Part shown: piece after piece, positions 10,118-18,983 of the stretch | Numbering within the stretch: position 1 is the stretch's first letter | Layout of the letters: each line of letters starts with the position of its first letter | Source of the DNA: Planctomycetota bacterium | GTDB lineage: Bacteria; Planctomycetota; Phycisphaerae; Phycisphaerales; SM1A02 | NCBI GenBank assembly: GCA_021414025.1 | Contig: JAIOPG010000006.1 | Span: 1 to 64,000 of the forward strand | Direction: 5' to 3' | DNA: 64,000 bases | Notes under the pieces: model-generated | Database searches by the model: none | Told to the model about the DNA's origin: nothing | Seen by the model: only the letters and a program-made list of their open reading frames with translations | Program-made: the position numbers and the translations under genes

Positions 10118-11143
10118 TTAGACTGATTTTGCTGCCTTTTTGACCCTGTTTGGGTAAATAGGGGAGGCCAATCCAAGGGATTTACCCTTGTGAATCATGC
10201 CGATCTTGGAGATTCGTTCCCAGGCGAACTTGGCGTTCTTCAAGGATTGTTCGATGGAGATGGATCGACGGCCATAAGCCCGGGCGACAGTTTGGGTGGT
10301 GCCGCTGCCTGAAAATGGGTCGAGCACCAGGCTCTCCTCGTCGCTGCAGGCCAGAATGATTCGCTCCAGGTAGGCCTCGGGGAGTTGGTTGTGGTGCTGC
10401 TGGCGGCGCTCATTGTTGTTGCCCTGCACTCTTCCAAAGTAGGGGCCATACCAGACATCCATCGGCAGGCGCAGACCCTTCTGGGATTCCTTGGCCATGG
10501 TGCGCTTGTCGCCGTAGATCGAGGCCCGATCCGAAGGCTCAAGAATTGGATCGGGATTCCAGATTCGCTTGTCGGGGTTCTTCACAAAGTAGAGCGCATG
10601 GACCTTGCTCATGATGAAGCTGGTCTGGCGGTTCTGGCCGAATCGAAAATGCCAGACGCACCAGTTCATCATCACCAGGCCTCGGCGCTTGAGGTGCAGC
10701 ACCACCTCGGCTGCGGTGTCGTCGGGGATGTTCACCCACAGGCTTCCGCGCTCCGAAAGCATGTTGATGCAGCCGTCGAGCCAGTCGAAGGTGAATCGCT
10801 CATAGGCGTCGCGCGGCATGCCATCCTTCCAGCCTTCGTAAGGGACTTCCCAGTTGAAGGGCGGATCGGCGAAGACCAGGTCGACGGATTCCCGATCGGG
10901 AAGGCAGGGCAGCACATCGCGGCAGTCACCGACATAGAGCCGCGTGTCGGGATCGGTGGTGGCGAAGGAGGGCTTCGCCGCGGCTTTGGACTTCACGGTG
11001 TGCGCGGGGCACTGATCACCGAAGAGGCGGATGTCGGCCTTGGCCATCTCGGCGGAGGCATTGCGCATGACAATGGTGGCGCCCTTGGGAAGCGCGTAGC
11101 CGCCGGAGCGCGCAAAGCCTCGAATGCGCTTCTTTTCAGCCAT
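10118..11143 (-). CDS. Orphan site-specific DNA methyltransferase (beta class)
   Basis: This 341-residue protein is a probable N6-adenine or N4-cytosine methyltransferase. Motif IV (ADPPFNWEVPY) is followed by the target-recognition region and only later by motif I (LDPFSGSGTT), the order that defines the beta class. SAM binds at the second motif and the flipped base stacks on DPPF. A lysine- and arginine-rich N-terminus of about 60 residues precedes the catalytic region. No restriction endonuclease gene is adjacent, so it is probably an orphan used for regulation or strand marking. It starts 2 bases after the upp stop, so the two are one transcription unit. Confidence 0.9.
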   Translation of the reverse strand: MAEKKRIRGFARSGGYALPKGATIVMRNASAEMAKADIRLFGDQCPAHTVKSKAAAKPSFATTDPDTRLYVGDCRDVLPCLPDRESVDLVFADPPFNWEVPYEGWKDGMPRDAYERFTFDWLDGCINMLSERGSLWVNIPDDTAAEVVLHLKRRGLVMMNWCVWHFRFGQNRQTSFIMSKVHALYFVKNPDKRIWNPDPILEPSDRASIYGDKRTMAKESQKGLRLPMDVWYGPYFGRVQGNNNERRQQHHNQLPEAYLERIILACSDEESLVLDPFSGSGTTQTVARAYGRRSISIEQSLKNAKFAWERISKIGMIHKGKSLGLASPIYPNRVKKAAKSV

Positions 11144-11145
11144 GT

Positions 11146-11796
11146 TTACGCCGGGGTCCCGAAGACACGGTCGCCGGCATCGCCAAGGCCCGGGCGAATG
11201 AATGCACTTTGATCCAGCTCTCGATCGAGCGCCGCGGTGAAGATGGGAATGTTGGGATGCGTCGAAAGCATTTTTTCAACGCCGATCGGCGCCGCGACCA
11301 GGCAGATCATCTGAATGTTGTCGCAGCCCAGCTTGCGAAGATGGTCCGCGGCATGAACCGCGCTGCCGCCGGTGGCGAGCATGGGGTCGACAATAATGAC
11401 GGGACCCGCGGAGATGTCCTGGGGAAAGTGCGAGTAGTAGTGGATCGGCAGCTTGGTGTTTTCGTCGCGTTGAATGCCGATGTGCCCGACGCGCGCCTCG
11501 GGGAAAAGCCGCAGGATGCCGTCGGTCATGCCCAGGCCGGCGCGCAGGATCGGGACCAGCGTGACCGGCTGCAGGAGCCGTTTGCCTTGGGCCGGCTCCA
11601 GCGGAGTCTGCACCGTGTAGGTGGTGGTGAGGAATTGTCGCGAAACCTCATAAACCATCAACCCGGCGATTTCATTGAGAAGTCGGCGAAAGTGCTCGGG
11701 GGGCGTGATGTGGTTTCGGGCAAGGGAAAGCTTGTGCTGAATCAGCGGGTGTTCAAAGACGCGCAGATTGGTGAATTGCTTCGATGGAGTGAGCAC
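11146..11796 (-). CDS. upp: Uracil phosphoribosyltransferase
   Basis: This enzyme makes UMP from uracil and PRPP in pyrimidine salvage. At 216 residues it is of normal length. The PRPP-binding loop is visible as VIIVDPMLATGGSA, and the uracil-binding C-terminal region as PGLGDAGDRVFGTPA. LVPILRAGLGMTDG is the conserved strand-loop in the middle. It is followed at 2 bases' distance by the DNA methyltransferase gene on the same strand. Confidence 0.97.
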   Translation of the reverse strand: MLTPSKQFTNLRVFEHPLIQHKLSLARNHITPPEHFRRLLNEIAGLMVYEVSRQFLTTTYTVQTPLEPAQGKRLLQPVTLVPILRAGLGMTDGILRLFPEARVGHIGIQRDENTKLPIHYYSHFPQDISAGPVIIVDPMLATGGSAVHAADHLRKLGCDNIQMICLVAAPIGVEKMLSTHPNIPIFTAALDRELDQSAFIRPGLGDAGDRVFGTPA

Positions 11797-11828
11797 GCGC
11801 GGAGTGTACGCGCGGCGATCGATTCAAG

Positions 11829-12644
11829 TCACTGCTGGTTCAACTGACGGAAGCTTGCCTGGGCCGCGGTGACCTGGGCCTTGTAGGCCTCGATCTGCTT
11901 TTGCATCTGCTGCTTGTTGGCCACCATCTGGTTCAGCTGGGCCTGCATCGCGGCGGCATCGGCGGGCGAGGGCTGCGCGCCAACCGGGACCATGGCTGGA
12001 GATCCGCCCGTGGCGCCGCCACCGACCAGCTGTTCCGCCGGCGCGCGAGTGAGGACCAGGCGCACCGTGCCCACGGTCGCGCCACTCTGGGTGTAGAGCA
12101 TGGTCCAGCCGATCTGGTCTGTCTGCGAAAAATCGATCAGCGTGGTGATGGTGCGCGAGGCGTCGGTCTGCGTGGGGATGGCGCTGACTGTTTGGAGGGT
12201 GAGCTGCGAGAAGCCGGGATTGAAGGAGCCCTTCTGCCAGATCATGCTCGGGTCTTGGTCTGTGAGCAGGTTGCGCTGAAAGAACTGGCCACCGGAATTG
12301 AAGCCGATCGTGTCCACTTCCTGGATGGCGGCGGCGCCATTGTTCAGGACCGTGTCGCCGAAGAGGAAGACACCGCTCAAGGCCCATTGCCAGACGGCGC
12401 GGCCCTGCAATCGTTTCTCGACCTGGCCCGCGGGGGAGACAGCCTCGCCCGCGACATTCCAGGCGCCAATGAGGCGCCCGAGCAGCTCATGCGCCTGCTC
12501 AGGGGAAAGTTTTGGCGCCTCGTCGGTCTGGGCATTCGGGGCCGAGGCGACGGCCGTGGATCGCTCCTGAAGGAACGCGATGGCGAACACTGCGAAGGAA
12601 AGGGCAAGCACGAAGGCGGCGCGGGCGGAGTTGATCTGCTTCAT
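11829..12644 (-). CDS. Secreted protein with DUF1579-like fold and coiled-coil tail
   Basis: This 271-residue protein has an N-terminal hydrophobic segment (FVLALSFAVFAIAFL), likely a signal peptide or membrane anchor. Residues 50-190 resemble the DUF1579 type of lipocalin-like protein: LLGRLIGAWNVAGE, then a run of alternating beta strands ending near GTVRLVLTRAP. The last 65 residues are rich in Gln and Ala (QAQLNQMVANKQQMQKQIE) and should form a coiled coil. No catalytic residues are recognisable. It lies between the glucosidase gene and upp on the same strand, with 60 bp to the former. Confidence 0.65.
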   Translation of the reverse strand: MKQINSARAAFVLALSFAVFAIAFLQERSTAVASAPNAQTDEAPKLSPEQAHELLGRLIGAWNVAGEAVSPAGQVEKRLQGRAVWQWALSGVFLFGDTVLNNGAAAIQEVDTIGFNSGGQFFQRNLLTDQDPSMIWQKGSFNPGFSQLTLQTVSAIPTQTDASRTITTLIDFSQTDQIGWTMLYTQSGATVGTVRLVLTRAPAEQLVGGGATGGSPAMVPVGAQPSPADAAAMQAQLNQMVANKQQMQKQIEAYKAQVTAAQASFRQLNQQ

Positions 12645-12704
12645 TCCGCCAAAGATATGCGATCCAACCGAGGGGAAACCCGGGGAAATTCGCTGCGTCC
12701 AGCC

Positions 12705-15416
12705 CTACTTGAATTTCGAGATGCGCTGATCTTCGTGGGGGGCCAGCAGGAATGCGATCACCGAAGTCCAGCCCGTTTGGTGCGAGGCGCCGACGCCGCG
12801 GCCGTTGTCCCCATCGAAGTACTCGTAGAAATGCACATTGCCCTTGTAGGCCGGCGATTGATCGAGGATCGGATAGTCGCGGTGGACGGGGCGGACGCCA
12901 TCGGGGCCGGGCAGAAAGAGATTGATCATCCGCTTGGCCAGGAAGAGGGCGATCTCCTTCAGGTTCATCATGACGCCGCTTCCGGAGGGGCATTCCACCT
13001 TGAAGTCCGGGCCGTAATAGTAGTAGTAGCGCAGCAGGCTCTCGACGACCAGGAAGTTCATCGGGAACCAGACCGGGCCGCGCCAATTGGAGTTGCCGCC
13101 GAAGGCGCGGGTGTCGCTCTCCGCCGGCTGGTACTGCAGCTCCCATTTGCAGCCGTCGATCTCCAGCACATAGGGATGATCCTTGTGCTCCAGGCTGACG
13201 CTGCGGATGCCGTAGGGGGAGAGGAATTGCTTTTCATCCAGCGCGCGCAGGAGCAGCGCTTTCATGCGGTGGCCGCGCAGCAGGCTGAGCAGGCGCGTCT
13301 GCCCGCTGCCCGGGGAGTTCCATCGCGAGATCAAGCTGGCCAGGTCGGGGCGGCGCTCCAGGAACCACTTGAAGCGCTGATCAAGCTTGGGATATTTCTG
13401 GAGATCGTTCGGATCGATGACGATGACCGCGAAGAGGGGGACCAGCCCCACGATGCTCTTGACCTTGATGGGAATGGTGCGCCCGTCGGGCAGTTTCACG
13501 ATGTCGTGGAAGAACTGGTCTTCCTCGTCCCAGAGGTCGATGCCCAGCCCGCCGAGGTTGGTGGCGGCCTCGGCGATGAGCAGGAATTGCTCGAAGAATT
13601 TTTCGGCGATGCTCTGGTAGGGGCGGCCGGCGTTGGAGAGTTCCAGCGCGATGCGCACCATGGAGGTGCAGTACTTGGCCACCCATGCGGTGCCGTCGCT
13701 CTGAAGGATGATGCCGCCGGTGGGCAGCGGCTTGCTGCGATCAAAGACCCCGACGTTGTCCAGGCCGAGGAATCCACCCTCGAAGATGTTGTGGCCGTCG
13801 CGGTCCTTGCGGTTGACCCACCAGGTGAAGTCCAGCAGCAGCTTGTGGCAGATCTCCGAGAGGAACTCATGGTCCGGCGCGCCGCCCATGTTCTGCTCGA
13901 TCTGGTAGATGCGGTAGGCAGCCCACGCCAGGACGGGCGGACTCACATCGCCCAGAGCCCACTCATAGGAGGGCACCTGACCGTCGGGATGCTGCATCCA
14001 GGGCTGCACGATCTGCCAGAGCTGGCGCTTGGCGCGCTCGGGATCGATGAGCGCGAGCGTGACGGCCTGGAAGGCCAGATCCCAACTGGCGAACCAGGGG
14101 TACTCCCATTTGTCGGGCATGGAGAGAATGCACTCGGCGTCGATGTTCTCCCACTGGGAGTTGCGGCCCTGGAAGCGCTCGGCGGGAGGCGGCGGCGAAG
14201 TGGGATCGCCGCGGAGCCAGTCATAGATGTTGAACTTGTACCACTGGAAATTCCAGAGAAGTCCGGCGAAGGCCTGGCGCTGGATCGAACCATACTCGGG
14301 CTTGTCGGGATGGCCGTCGAGCGGCTTGTAGAAGGCGTCGGCCTCCGCCTGGCGCTGGGCGAAGATGGAATCGAAATCCGCAAAGGCGTCGCCCTTGGCA
14401 GCGGCTGGGCGAAGACGGGCGCGCATGGTCACGGACTTGCCCGCGGGCACGCTCATCTTGCGGACGAAAGCGGCCTTGGTTCCCTCCTTGAGGGGATTGA
14501 CCGCGGCGCGATTTCCATTCACCACGCAATCATTGATCGCATCCTTGGGGTGAAGGCCGGCGGCCAGCGGAACCTCGAAGCATTTGAGCGTGTTGGTCTC
14601 GTTGTCGCAGAAGAGGCATTCGTCGGATTGATCGCAGGTAAGCGTGAGCTCGTCCAGCAAGTGGGGGCAAAGGCGGATCGCGCCGCGCTCCTGCAATCGC
14701 ATCGAGGGCTTGGTGGAGTCGTGGTCCCAGCTCCAGTGATTGCGGAACCAGGCTTGCAACAGCACATGCAGGGTGGCGGCCTCGGGACCGTGGTTCTTCA
14801 CGGACACGCGCCAGAGAATGTCGTTGGGATCCGCCTTGGCGTACTCGACGGTCACGTCGAAGTGGCGCAGATCCGAGAAGGCCTCGGTGTCCAGCAACTC
14901 GTACTCCCGGGCGTGCAGGCCGCGCTCGCGATTCTGCACGATGAGATCCTCGTAGGGATAGGCGCGCTGCGGATACTTGTAGAGCATCCGCAAGTAGCTG
15001 GCGGTGGGCGTGGCGTCCTGGTGCCAGTAGAGCTCCTTCACATCCTCGCCGTGGTTTCCCTGCGCGTTGGTAAGGCCGAAGAGTCGCTCCTTCAGGATGG
15101 GATCCTTGCCGTTCCAGAGTCCGATGCCCAGGCAGAGGCGCTGCTTGTCGTCGCAGAAGCCCGCGAGTCCATCCTCGCCCCAGCGATAGGCGCGGCTGCG
15201 GGCGTGGTCGTGCGGGAAATAATCCCAGGCGTTTCCATCCGCGGAATAATCCTCGCGGACCGTGCCCCACTGGCGGTCGCTGACCCACGGGCCCCACTTG
15301 CGCCAGCGATGGTCGCTCTTGTCCTCGGCCAGGCGCTGCCGCTCGGGATCCAGAGGCGCGGACAGCGGATTTCCTGCCTTGGGATTGCCGGCGCCGGGGC
15401 TTGGCGAAACGCTCAT
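12705..15416 (-). CDS. GH63-like alpha-glucosidase family protein
   Basis: This 903-residue cytoplasmic protein (no signal peptide seen) is related to the GH63 / MGH1-type glucosidases, inverting alpha-glucosidases with an (alpha/alpha)6 barrel. Landmarks are an N-terminal beta-sandwich region (residues 1-300), then YPWFASWDLAFQ, where the Asp matches the usual catalytic acid position, and the C-terminal FGGNSNWRGPVWFPMN with the conserved NWRGP segment. The bacterial relatives I know act on trehalose-, glucosylglycerate- or glycogen-type substrates; which applies here cannot be told. The ATG at 15416 gives MSVSPSPG; the longer ORF adds 12 unrelated residues. It is divergent from the lipoprotein gene at 15475. 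Confidence 0.85.
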   Translation of the reverse strand: MSVSPSPGAGNPKAGNPLSAPLDPERQRLAEDKSDHRWRKWGPWVSDRQWGTVREDYSADGNAWDYFPHDHARSRAYRWGEDGLAGFCDDKQRLCLGIGLWNGKDPILKERLFGLTNAQGNHGEDVKELYWHQDATPTASYLRMLYKYPQRAYPYEDLIVQNRERGLHAREYELLDTEAFSDLRHFDVTVEYAKADPNDILWRVSVKNHGPEAATLHVLLQAWFRNHWSWDHDSTKPSMRLQERGAIRLCPHLLDELTLTCDQSDECLFCDNETNTLKCFEVPLAAGLHPKDAINDCVVNGNRAAVNPLKEGTKAAFVRKMSVPAGKSVTMRARLRPAAAKGDAFADFDSIFAQRQAEADAFYKPLDGHPDKPEYGSIQRQAFAGLLWNFQWYKFNIYDWLRGDPTSPPPPAERFQGRNSQWENIDAECILSMPDKWEYPWFASWDLAFQAVTLALIDPERAKRQLWQIVQPWMQHPDGQVPSYEWALGDVSPPVLAWAAYRIYQIEQNMGGAPDHEFLSEICHKLLLDFTWWVNRKDRDGHNIFEGGFLGLDNVGVFDRSKPLPTGGIILQSDGTAWVAKYCTSMVRIALELSNAGRPYQSIAEKFFEQFLLIAEAATNLGGLGIDLWDEEDQFFHDIVKLPDGRTIPIKVKSIVGLVPLFAVIVIDPNDLQKYPKLDQRFKWFLERRPDLASLISRWNSPGSGQTRLLSLLRGHRMKALLLRALDEKQFLSPYGIRSVSLEHKDHPYVLEIDGCKWELQYQPAESDTRAFGGNSNWRGPVWFPMNFLVVESLLRYYYYYGPDFKVECPSGSGVMMNLKEIALFLAKRMINLFLPGPDGVRPVHRDYPILDQSPAYKGNVHFYEYFDGDNGRGVGASHQTGWTSVIAFLLAPHEDQRISKFK

Positions 15417-15474
15417 GCGGCGTATGAGAGCATGTTTTCCGCAACCCCACAAGCAAATTGGTTACGCTGTGGCC

Positions 15475-16047
15475 ATGTTCGCGCCGGCGCCAAAAACACT
15501 TTTGATTGTTGCGATCGCTGGAGCGGCGCTGGGCGCGCTCGCCTCATGCGAGACCACGTCGACGCCCGTCGACGAGTCGAAGTGGTTGCCCAAGCGGACC
15601 GATCCTGCGCCTGCGGTTCAGGCGGAATCACCTCCGGCCGCGCCGGTGCCCGCGACGGCGGCCACCACAACGGATGCGACATCGACGAAGCCGTGGGACG
15701 CGCATGCGGGAAATTCCCCGAAGTCGGCGCTCGCCACCCCGAGCGCGCAGCAGATGACCGAGTACCTCTCCGGCGGGACCTGGGTCCTGCTCGACGAGAA
15801 TGGAACGCGCCGCAGGAGTCTGGAGCTCAAGGCGGATGGATCGTTCACGGCGAAGTCGGATGGGCTCAGCGGCGAAAAGCCGGCGTTCGAGGGATTGATG
15901 GTGCAGGCCAAGGGGCGATGGTCGGCGAAATCCGGCGAATTGCGCCTGACGCCGAGCGACGGCAGCCCGGTCGTGGTGCAGCTGGTGTGGCTTGGCGACA
16001 GGCGGCTGATCATGATGAACGGCGAGTCCTGGGTGCGGACGCAGTGA
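15475..16047 (+). CDS. Small lipoprotein, function unknown
   Basis: This 190-residue protein has a clear lipoprotein signal: a short hydrophobic stretch (LLIVAIAGAALGALAS) followed by Cys in the lipobox LASC, so it should be acylated and membrane-anchored. A Pro/Ala/Thr-rich linker (residues 30-75) leads to a compact C-terminal domain of about 100 residues beginning MTEYLSGGTWVLLDENG. That domain has the look of a small beta barrel (LELKADGSFTAKSDG, GRWSAKSGELRLTPS). I do not recognise a family with certainty. The upstream in-frame ORF is antisense to the glucosidase and is not used. Confidence 0.75.
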   Translation: MFAPAPKTLLIVAIAGAALGALASCETTSTPVDESKWLPKRTDPAPAVQAESPPAAPVPATAATTTDATSTKPWDAHAGNSPKSALATPSAQQMTEYLSGGTWVLLDENGTRRRSLELKADGSFTAKSDGLSGEKPAFEGLMVQAKGRWSAKSGELRLTPSDGSPVVVQLVWLGDRRLIMMNGESWVRTQ

Positions 16048-16058
16048 ATTGATTTCAT

Positions 16059-16080
16059 CGGCGCCGCGCGGACTCGAACC
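16059..16080 (-). other. tRNA 3'-end-like fragment
   Basis: On the minus strand this reads GGTTCGAGTCCGCGCGGCGC..., which has the canonical T-arm 11-mer GGTTCGANTCC followed by an acceptor-like GC-rich run. The 5' part of a tRNA is absent, because the upstream sequence is the coding end of the FHA-sigma gene. It could be a leftover of tRNA-targeted integration, or chance. Confidence 0.35.
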
Positions 16081-16086
16081 GGCAAG

Positions 16087-17052
16087 TCAACCTTCGTCGG
16101 CGCGCATGCGAACGATCTCGTCGCGCATCTGGTCGAGTACGCGCATCTTGGCGTGGCGGATGGCCGCCTCGCTCATGCCCAGATCACTGGCGACGCTGGC
16201 GATTGGCTCGCCGCGCACGCCGTAGCGGTCGAAGGCCTCGAGCGTCTTGGGCTGGATGTTGGTCTTCACCTTCTCCAGCGCGCGGCGGACCAGGTGCTCG
16301 GTCCACTCGCGATCCCACGCCGCGCTCAGGTGGCTCTCTCGCTCGGGCGGATCGAAATCCTCGGGCAGGCCCACGCCGGGGCGCTTGCGCCGATGTCGGT
16401 CGCGGATCGCGTTGAGGGTGATGCGCTTCAGGTAGCCGCGAAAGCGCCCCTTCGCCGGGTCATACTCGAAGACGCGCGACTGGCGGAAGAAGCCGAGCAT
16501 GACATCCTGGAGAATGTCATCCACTTCCTGCGGCTTGGCGCCGGCATTGCGGGCGAAGCCGGCGATCACGGGGCCATACATCGCGGAGAAGTCACTCCAG
16601 CCGAGCTGGCGGTCCAGCGTGCCGTCGGCGCGCAGGCGAAGCAGCATGGTGGCGCTGGTCTGGTAGGGGTCCGTTGATTCGGCCGGCGGCGGAGGGACTT
16701 CGGGAATGTGATGATCGCCGTCGCCTTCGCCGGTGGTGCGGACCACAAAGGTCCACGGGCCGATGGAGAGCACATCGCGATCGTGCAGCAGGACCTTCTC
16801 GTTGGCCTCAAGGCGGACACCGTTGAGCAGCGTGCCCAGCGAGCTGGTCGCGTCCTCGATGGTGGCGCCGGCGCGGTCGTTGCGAAGCACCGCGTGGCGG
16901 CGCGAGACGGATTCATCGTCGAGCACAAGCCCGGAGTCGTTCGCCCGGCCGATGATGCAGGTGGCGGAGCCGTCCAGGTGCACGCCGGGAGAGGGCGGCC
17001 CCTGGGCGCGGATGAGCGAGACAAACCCGGTTTTCTTCCGCGCGACGCTCAT
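16087..17052 (-). CDS. FHA domain fused to an ECF-like sigma factor
   Basis: This protein has about 321 residues. Residues 25-105 form a forkhead-associated domain with the phosphothreonine-binding marks GRAND, SVSRRHA and GTLLNG. A Pro-rich linker follows. Residues 135-315 are a sigma-70 family module: region 2 (VDDILQDVMLGFFRQS, FRGYLKRITLNAIRDRHRR) and region 4 (IASVASDLGMSEAAIRHAKMRV, a helix-turn-helix), with no region 3. FHA domains bind phosphothreonine peptides, so promoter use could depend on phosphorylation. The gene follows a Ser/Thr kinase gene on the same strand, 81 bp away, and is probably co-transcribed with it. ATG 17052 is preferred; an ATG 8 codons upstream is possible. Confidence 0.9.
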   Translation of the reverse strand: MSVARKKTGFVSLIRAQGPPSPGVHLDGSATCIIGRANDSGLVLDDESVSRRHAVLRNDRAGATIEDATSSLGTLLNGVRLEANEKVLLHDRDVLSIGPWTFVVRTTGEGDGDHHIPEVPPPPAESTDPYQTSATMLLRLRADGTLDRQLGWSDFSAMYGPVIAGFARNAGAKPQEVDDILQDVMLGFFRQSRVFEYDPAKGRFRGYLKRITLNAIRDRHRRKRPGVGLPEDFDPPERESHLSAAWDREWTEHLVRRALEKVKTNIQPKTLEAFDRYGVRGEPIASVASDLGMSEAAIRHAKMRVLDQMRDEIVRMRADEG

Positions 17053-17133
17053 GGATGCGTGGAATCTTGCACGCAACGGCGCGGCGATGCAAGCGGCGAA
17101 TTCATGAGGCCGTTGGATGGGCCGCCGCGATGT

Positions 17134-18945
17134 TCACCGACCGGGAGCGGCGGCGGGGGGTTTCGGGATCGAATCGGCGAGCGATTGAATCTGCTTTGCA
17201 AGATCTTCCTGCGGTTCTTGCGCCTGGAGCAGCCAATTCTGCGCCCGCATCAGCAGGTCGGCGGCCTCGGCGGTGCGACCCTCGTCGATTTCGATGCGGG
17301 CGAGTTCAAGCAGCGACCGGGCCACATCGTCTGCATCGGAGGGCTGCTCCGCTTCGAACTGCTTCTCGGCGGTCATGGTGATGGAGTGCGCGTCGGCGAA
17401 GCGACCGGTGGCACGGTAGGACTCCGCCAGGAGAAGCTCGGCCTCCGCGAGCAGACGCGGCTGGCCCCTCGATTGCAGCAGGTCGATGGCGCGGGTGAAT
17501 TCCTGCGTGGCCAGTTCGTCGTGTTTGAGCGAAGTCCAGAGGCGACCCACGGCAACGCGGGCCCGCGCTTCCATGACCGGGTTGTTGCTGAGTCGGATGC
17601 CGACAAGGCGGCTGGCTTCGGTCAGGATCTCCTGGGTGGTGCGCGGTGGGGCGCCGGGCGTGGCCACGATCTCGGTGAGCAACTCAGTGACAAAAAGAAA
17701 GGCGTCTTCGGCATTGCGGGCGGAGATCTCCGACCGATCCTTGGCGGCCAGCGCGCGGGCGCGCTCCGAGAAGGCGGTCACCACGCTGGCCGCGATGGCG
17801 GCAAGGGCGACAGTGGTCAGGATCACGGCGACGAAATTGTGGCGCAGCAGTCGATCCAGTCGGCGCAAGGGAGAATCGGGGCGCGCCTGCACGGATTCGC
17901 CGCGGCGGAAGCGTTCCAGGTCCTGGGCGAGGGCCAGCGCCGAGTCATAGCGGCCGCGCGGATCGCGGCTGAGGCAGCGCGCGATGATGGCGTCCAGGTC
18001 GCCGCGCAAGATCGAGACGATCTCGGCGGGTGAAGCGGATCGATTTTTTGCCGCGAGCCTCGCCTCCTGGCGCGGCAGTCGCGCGAACATGAGGTGCGCC
18101 GGGCGCGGAGCGGAGTCGTCCGGCGCGGCATCAGCCAGCAGGCGCAGCATCACGGCCCCCAGAGCGTAGATGTCCATGCGCGGGTCGGCCTCGACGGCGC
18201 GAAGGTCGCGGGCCTCAGGCGCCATGAAGCTGGGCGTGCCCACGAAGGCTCCGCTGCGCTCGTCGGGATTCACCGGATCGAACACGGCGCGGGCCACGCC
18301 GAAATCGATCACCTTCACCACCGGCTCGCCGGCATCAAGCGAGACCAGGATGTTGGAGGGCTTCAGGTCGCGGTGAATCACGCCGCGCTGATGCGCGTGG
18401 TGCACGGCGCGGCAGATCAGCGCCATCAGGTCGATCCGTTCGCCAAGTGAAATCCCCGCCACGTCGCACGCCTGCGTGACGGGCGAGCCGGCGGCCAGCT
18501 CCATCGCAAACCAGGGGCGGCCGTCGGCGGATTCGCCTGCATCGAAAACCTTGACCAGGCCGGGATGGTCCAGCAGCGCCACCATGCGCCGCTCGGTTTC
18601 GAAGCGGGCGCGGCTCGCCGAATCCAGGCGATCGGGCCGGAGAATCTTCAGGGCCACGGAGCGGCGCAGCGGCTCATCCTGCTCCGCGAGCCAGACGATC
18701 CCGAAGCCGCCCTCGCCGAGCACGCTGCGCAGAAGGTAGGGGCCGATCCGGACCTCCGTCGCGGCTTCATCGCGGCTGAGCATGCTGACCGCCGCGCTGC
18801 CGGATGTGGGAAGCATTTCCAGGGCCTTGGACAGGGCGGATCGATCCTGGTGCAGCAATTCCTGAAGCGCGGCGACGCGGCGCGATGGGGGAAGCGACGC
18901 AACCCGGCGCACCGCTTCCTCGGCTGTGGGAACCTTCATCGCCAT
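17134..18945 (-). CDS. Membrane Ser/Thr protein kinase with TPR-like C-terminus
   Basis: This 603-residue Hanks-type kinase shows the Gly-loop GEGGFGIV (77-84), the catalytic Lys in VALK (100), the catalytic loop HRDLKPSN (191-198), DFG (about 214-216) and MAPE in the activation segment. One transmembrane helix (about 370-392) separates the cytoplasmic kinase from a C-terminal region of helical pairs (TQEFTRAIDLL, AEAELLLAESYRATGRFADA) that looks like tetratricopeptide repeats and would lie outside. The start at 18945 is chosen because an upstream extension would overlap the divergent SDR gene. Its likely partner is the FHA-sigma protein encoded just downstream. Confidence 0.93.
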   Translation of the reverse strand: MAMKVPTAEEAVRRVASLPPSRRVAALQELLHQDRSALSKALEMLPTSGSAAVSMLSRDEAATEVRIGPYLLRSVLGEGGFGIVWLAEQDEPLRRSVALKILRPDRLDSASRARFETERRMVALLDHPGLVKVFDAGESADGRPWFAMELAAGSPVTQACDVAGISLGERIDLMALICRAVHHAHQRGVIHRDLKPSNILVSLDAGEPVVKVIDFGVARAVFDPVNPDERSGAFVGTPSFMAPEARDLRAVEADPRMDIYALGAVMLRLLADAAPDDSAPRPAHLMFARLPRQEARLAAKNRSASPAEIVSILRGDLDAIIARCLSRDPRGRYDSALALAQDLERFRRGESVQARPDSPLRRLDRLLRHNFVAVILTTVALAAIAASVVTAFSERARALAAKDRSEISARNAEDAFLFVTELLTEIVATPGAPPRTTQEILTEASRLVGIRLSNNPVMEARARVAVGRLWTSLKHDELATQEFTRAIDLLQSRGQPRLLAEAELLLAESYRATGRFADAHSITMTAEKQFEAEQPSDADDVARSLLELARIEIDEGRTAEAADLLMRAQNWLLQAQEPQEDLAKQIQSLADSIPKPPAAAPGR

Positions 18946-18983
18946 GCGTGCATGGTAAGCGCGGGGGCGGCTACCTTGGACGG

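Noticed and set aside
11901-16052. A 1383-codon plus-strand ORF antisense to a secreted protein and the glucosidase
   Set aside because: High GC makes stops rare in this antisense frame. The minus-strand genes have clear domains and starts, and the translated antisense protein is a low-complexity Gly/Ala/Arg/Val mixture.
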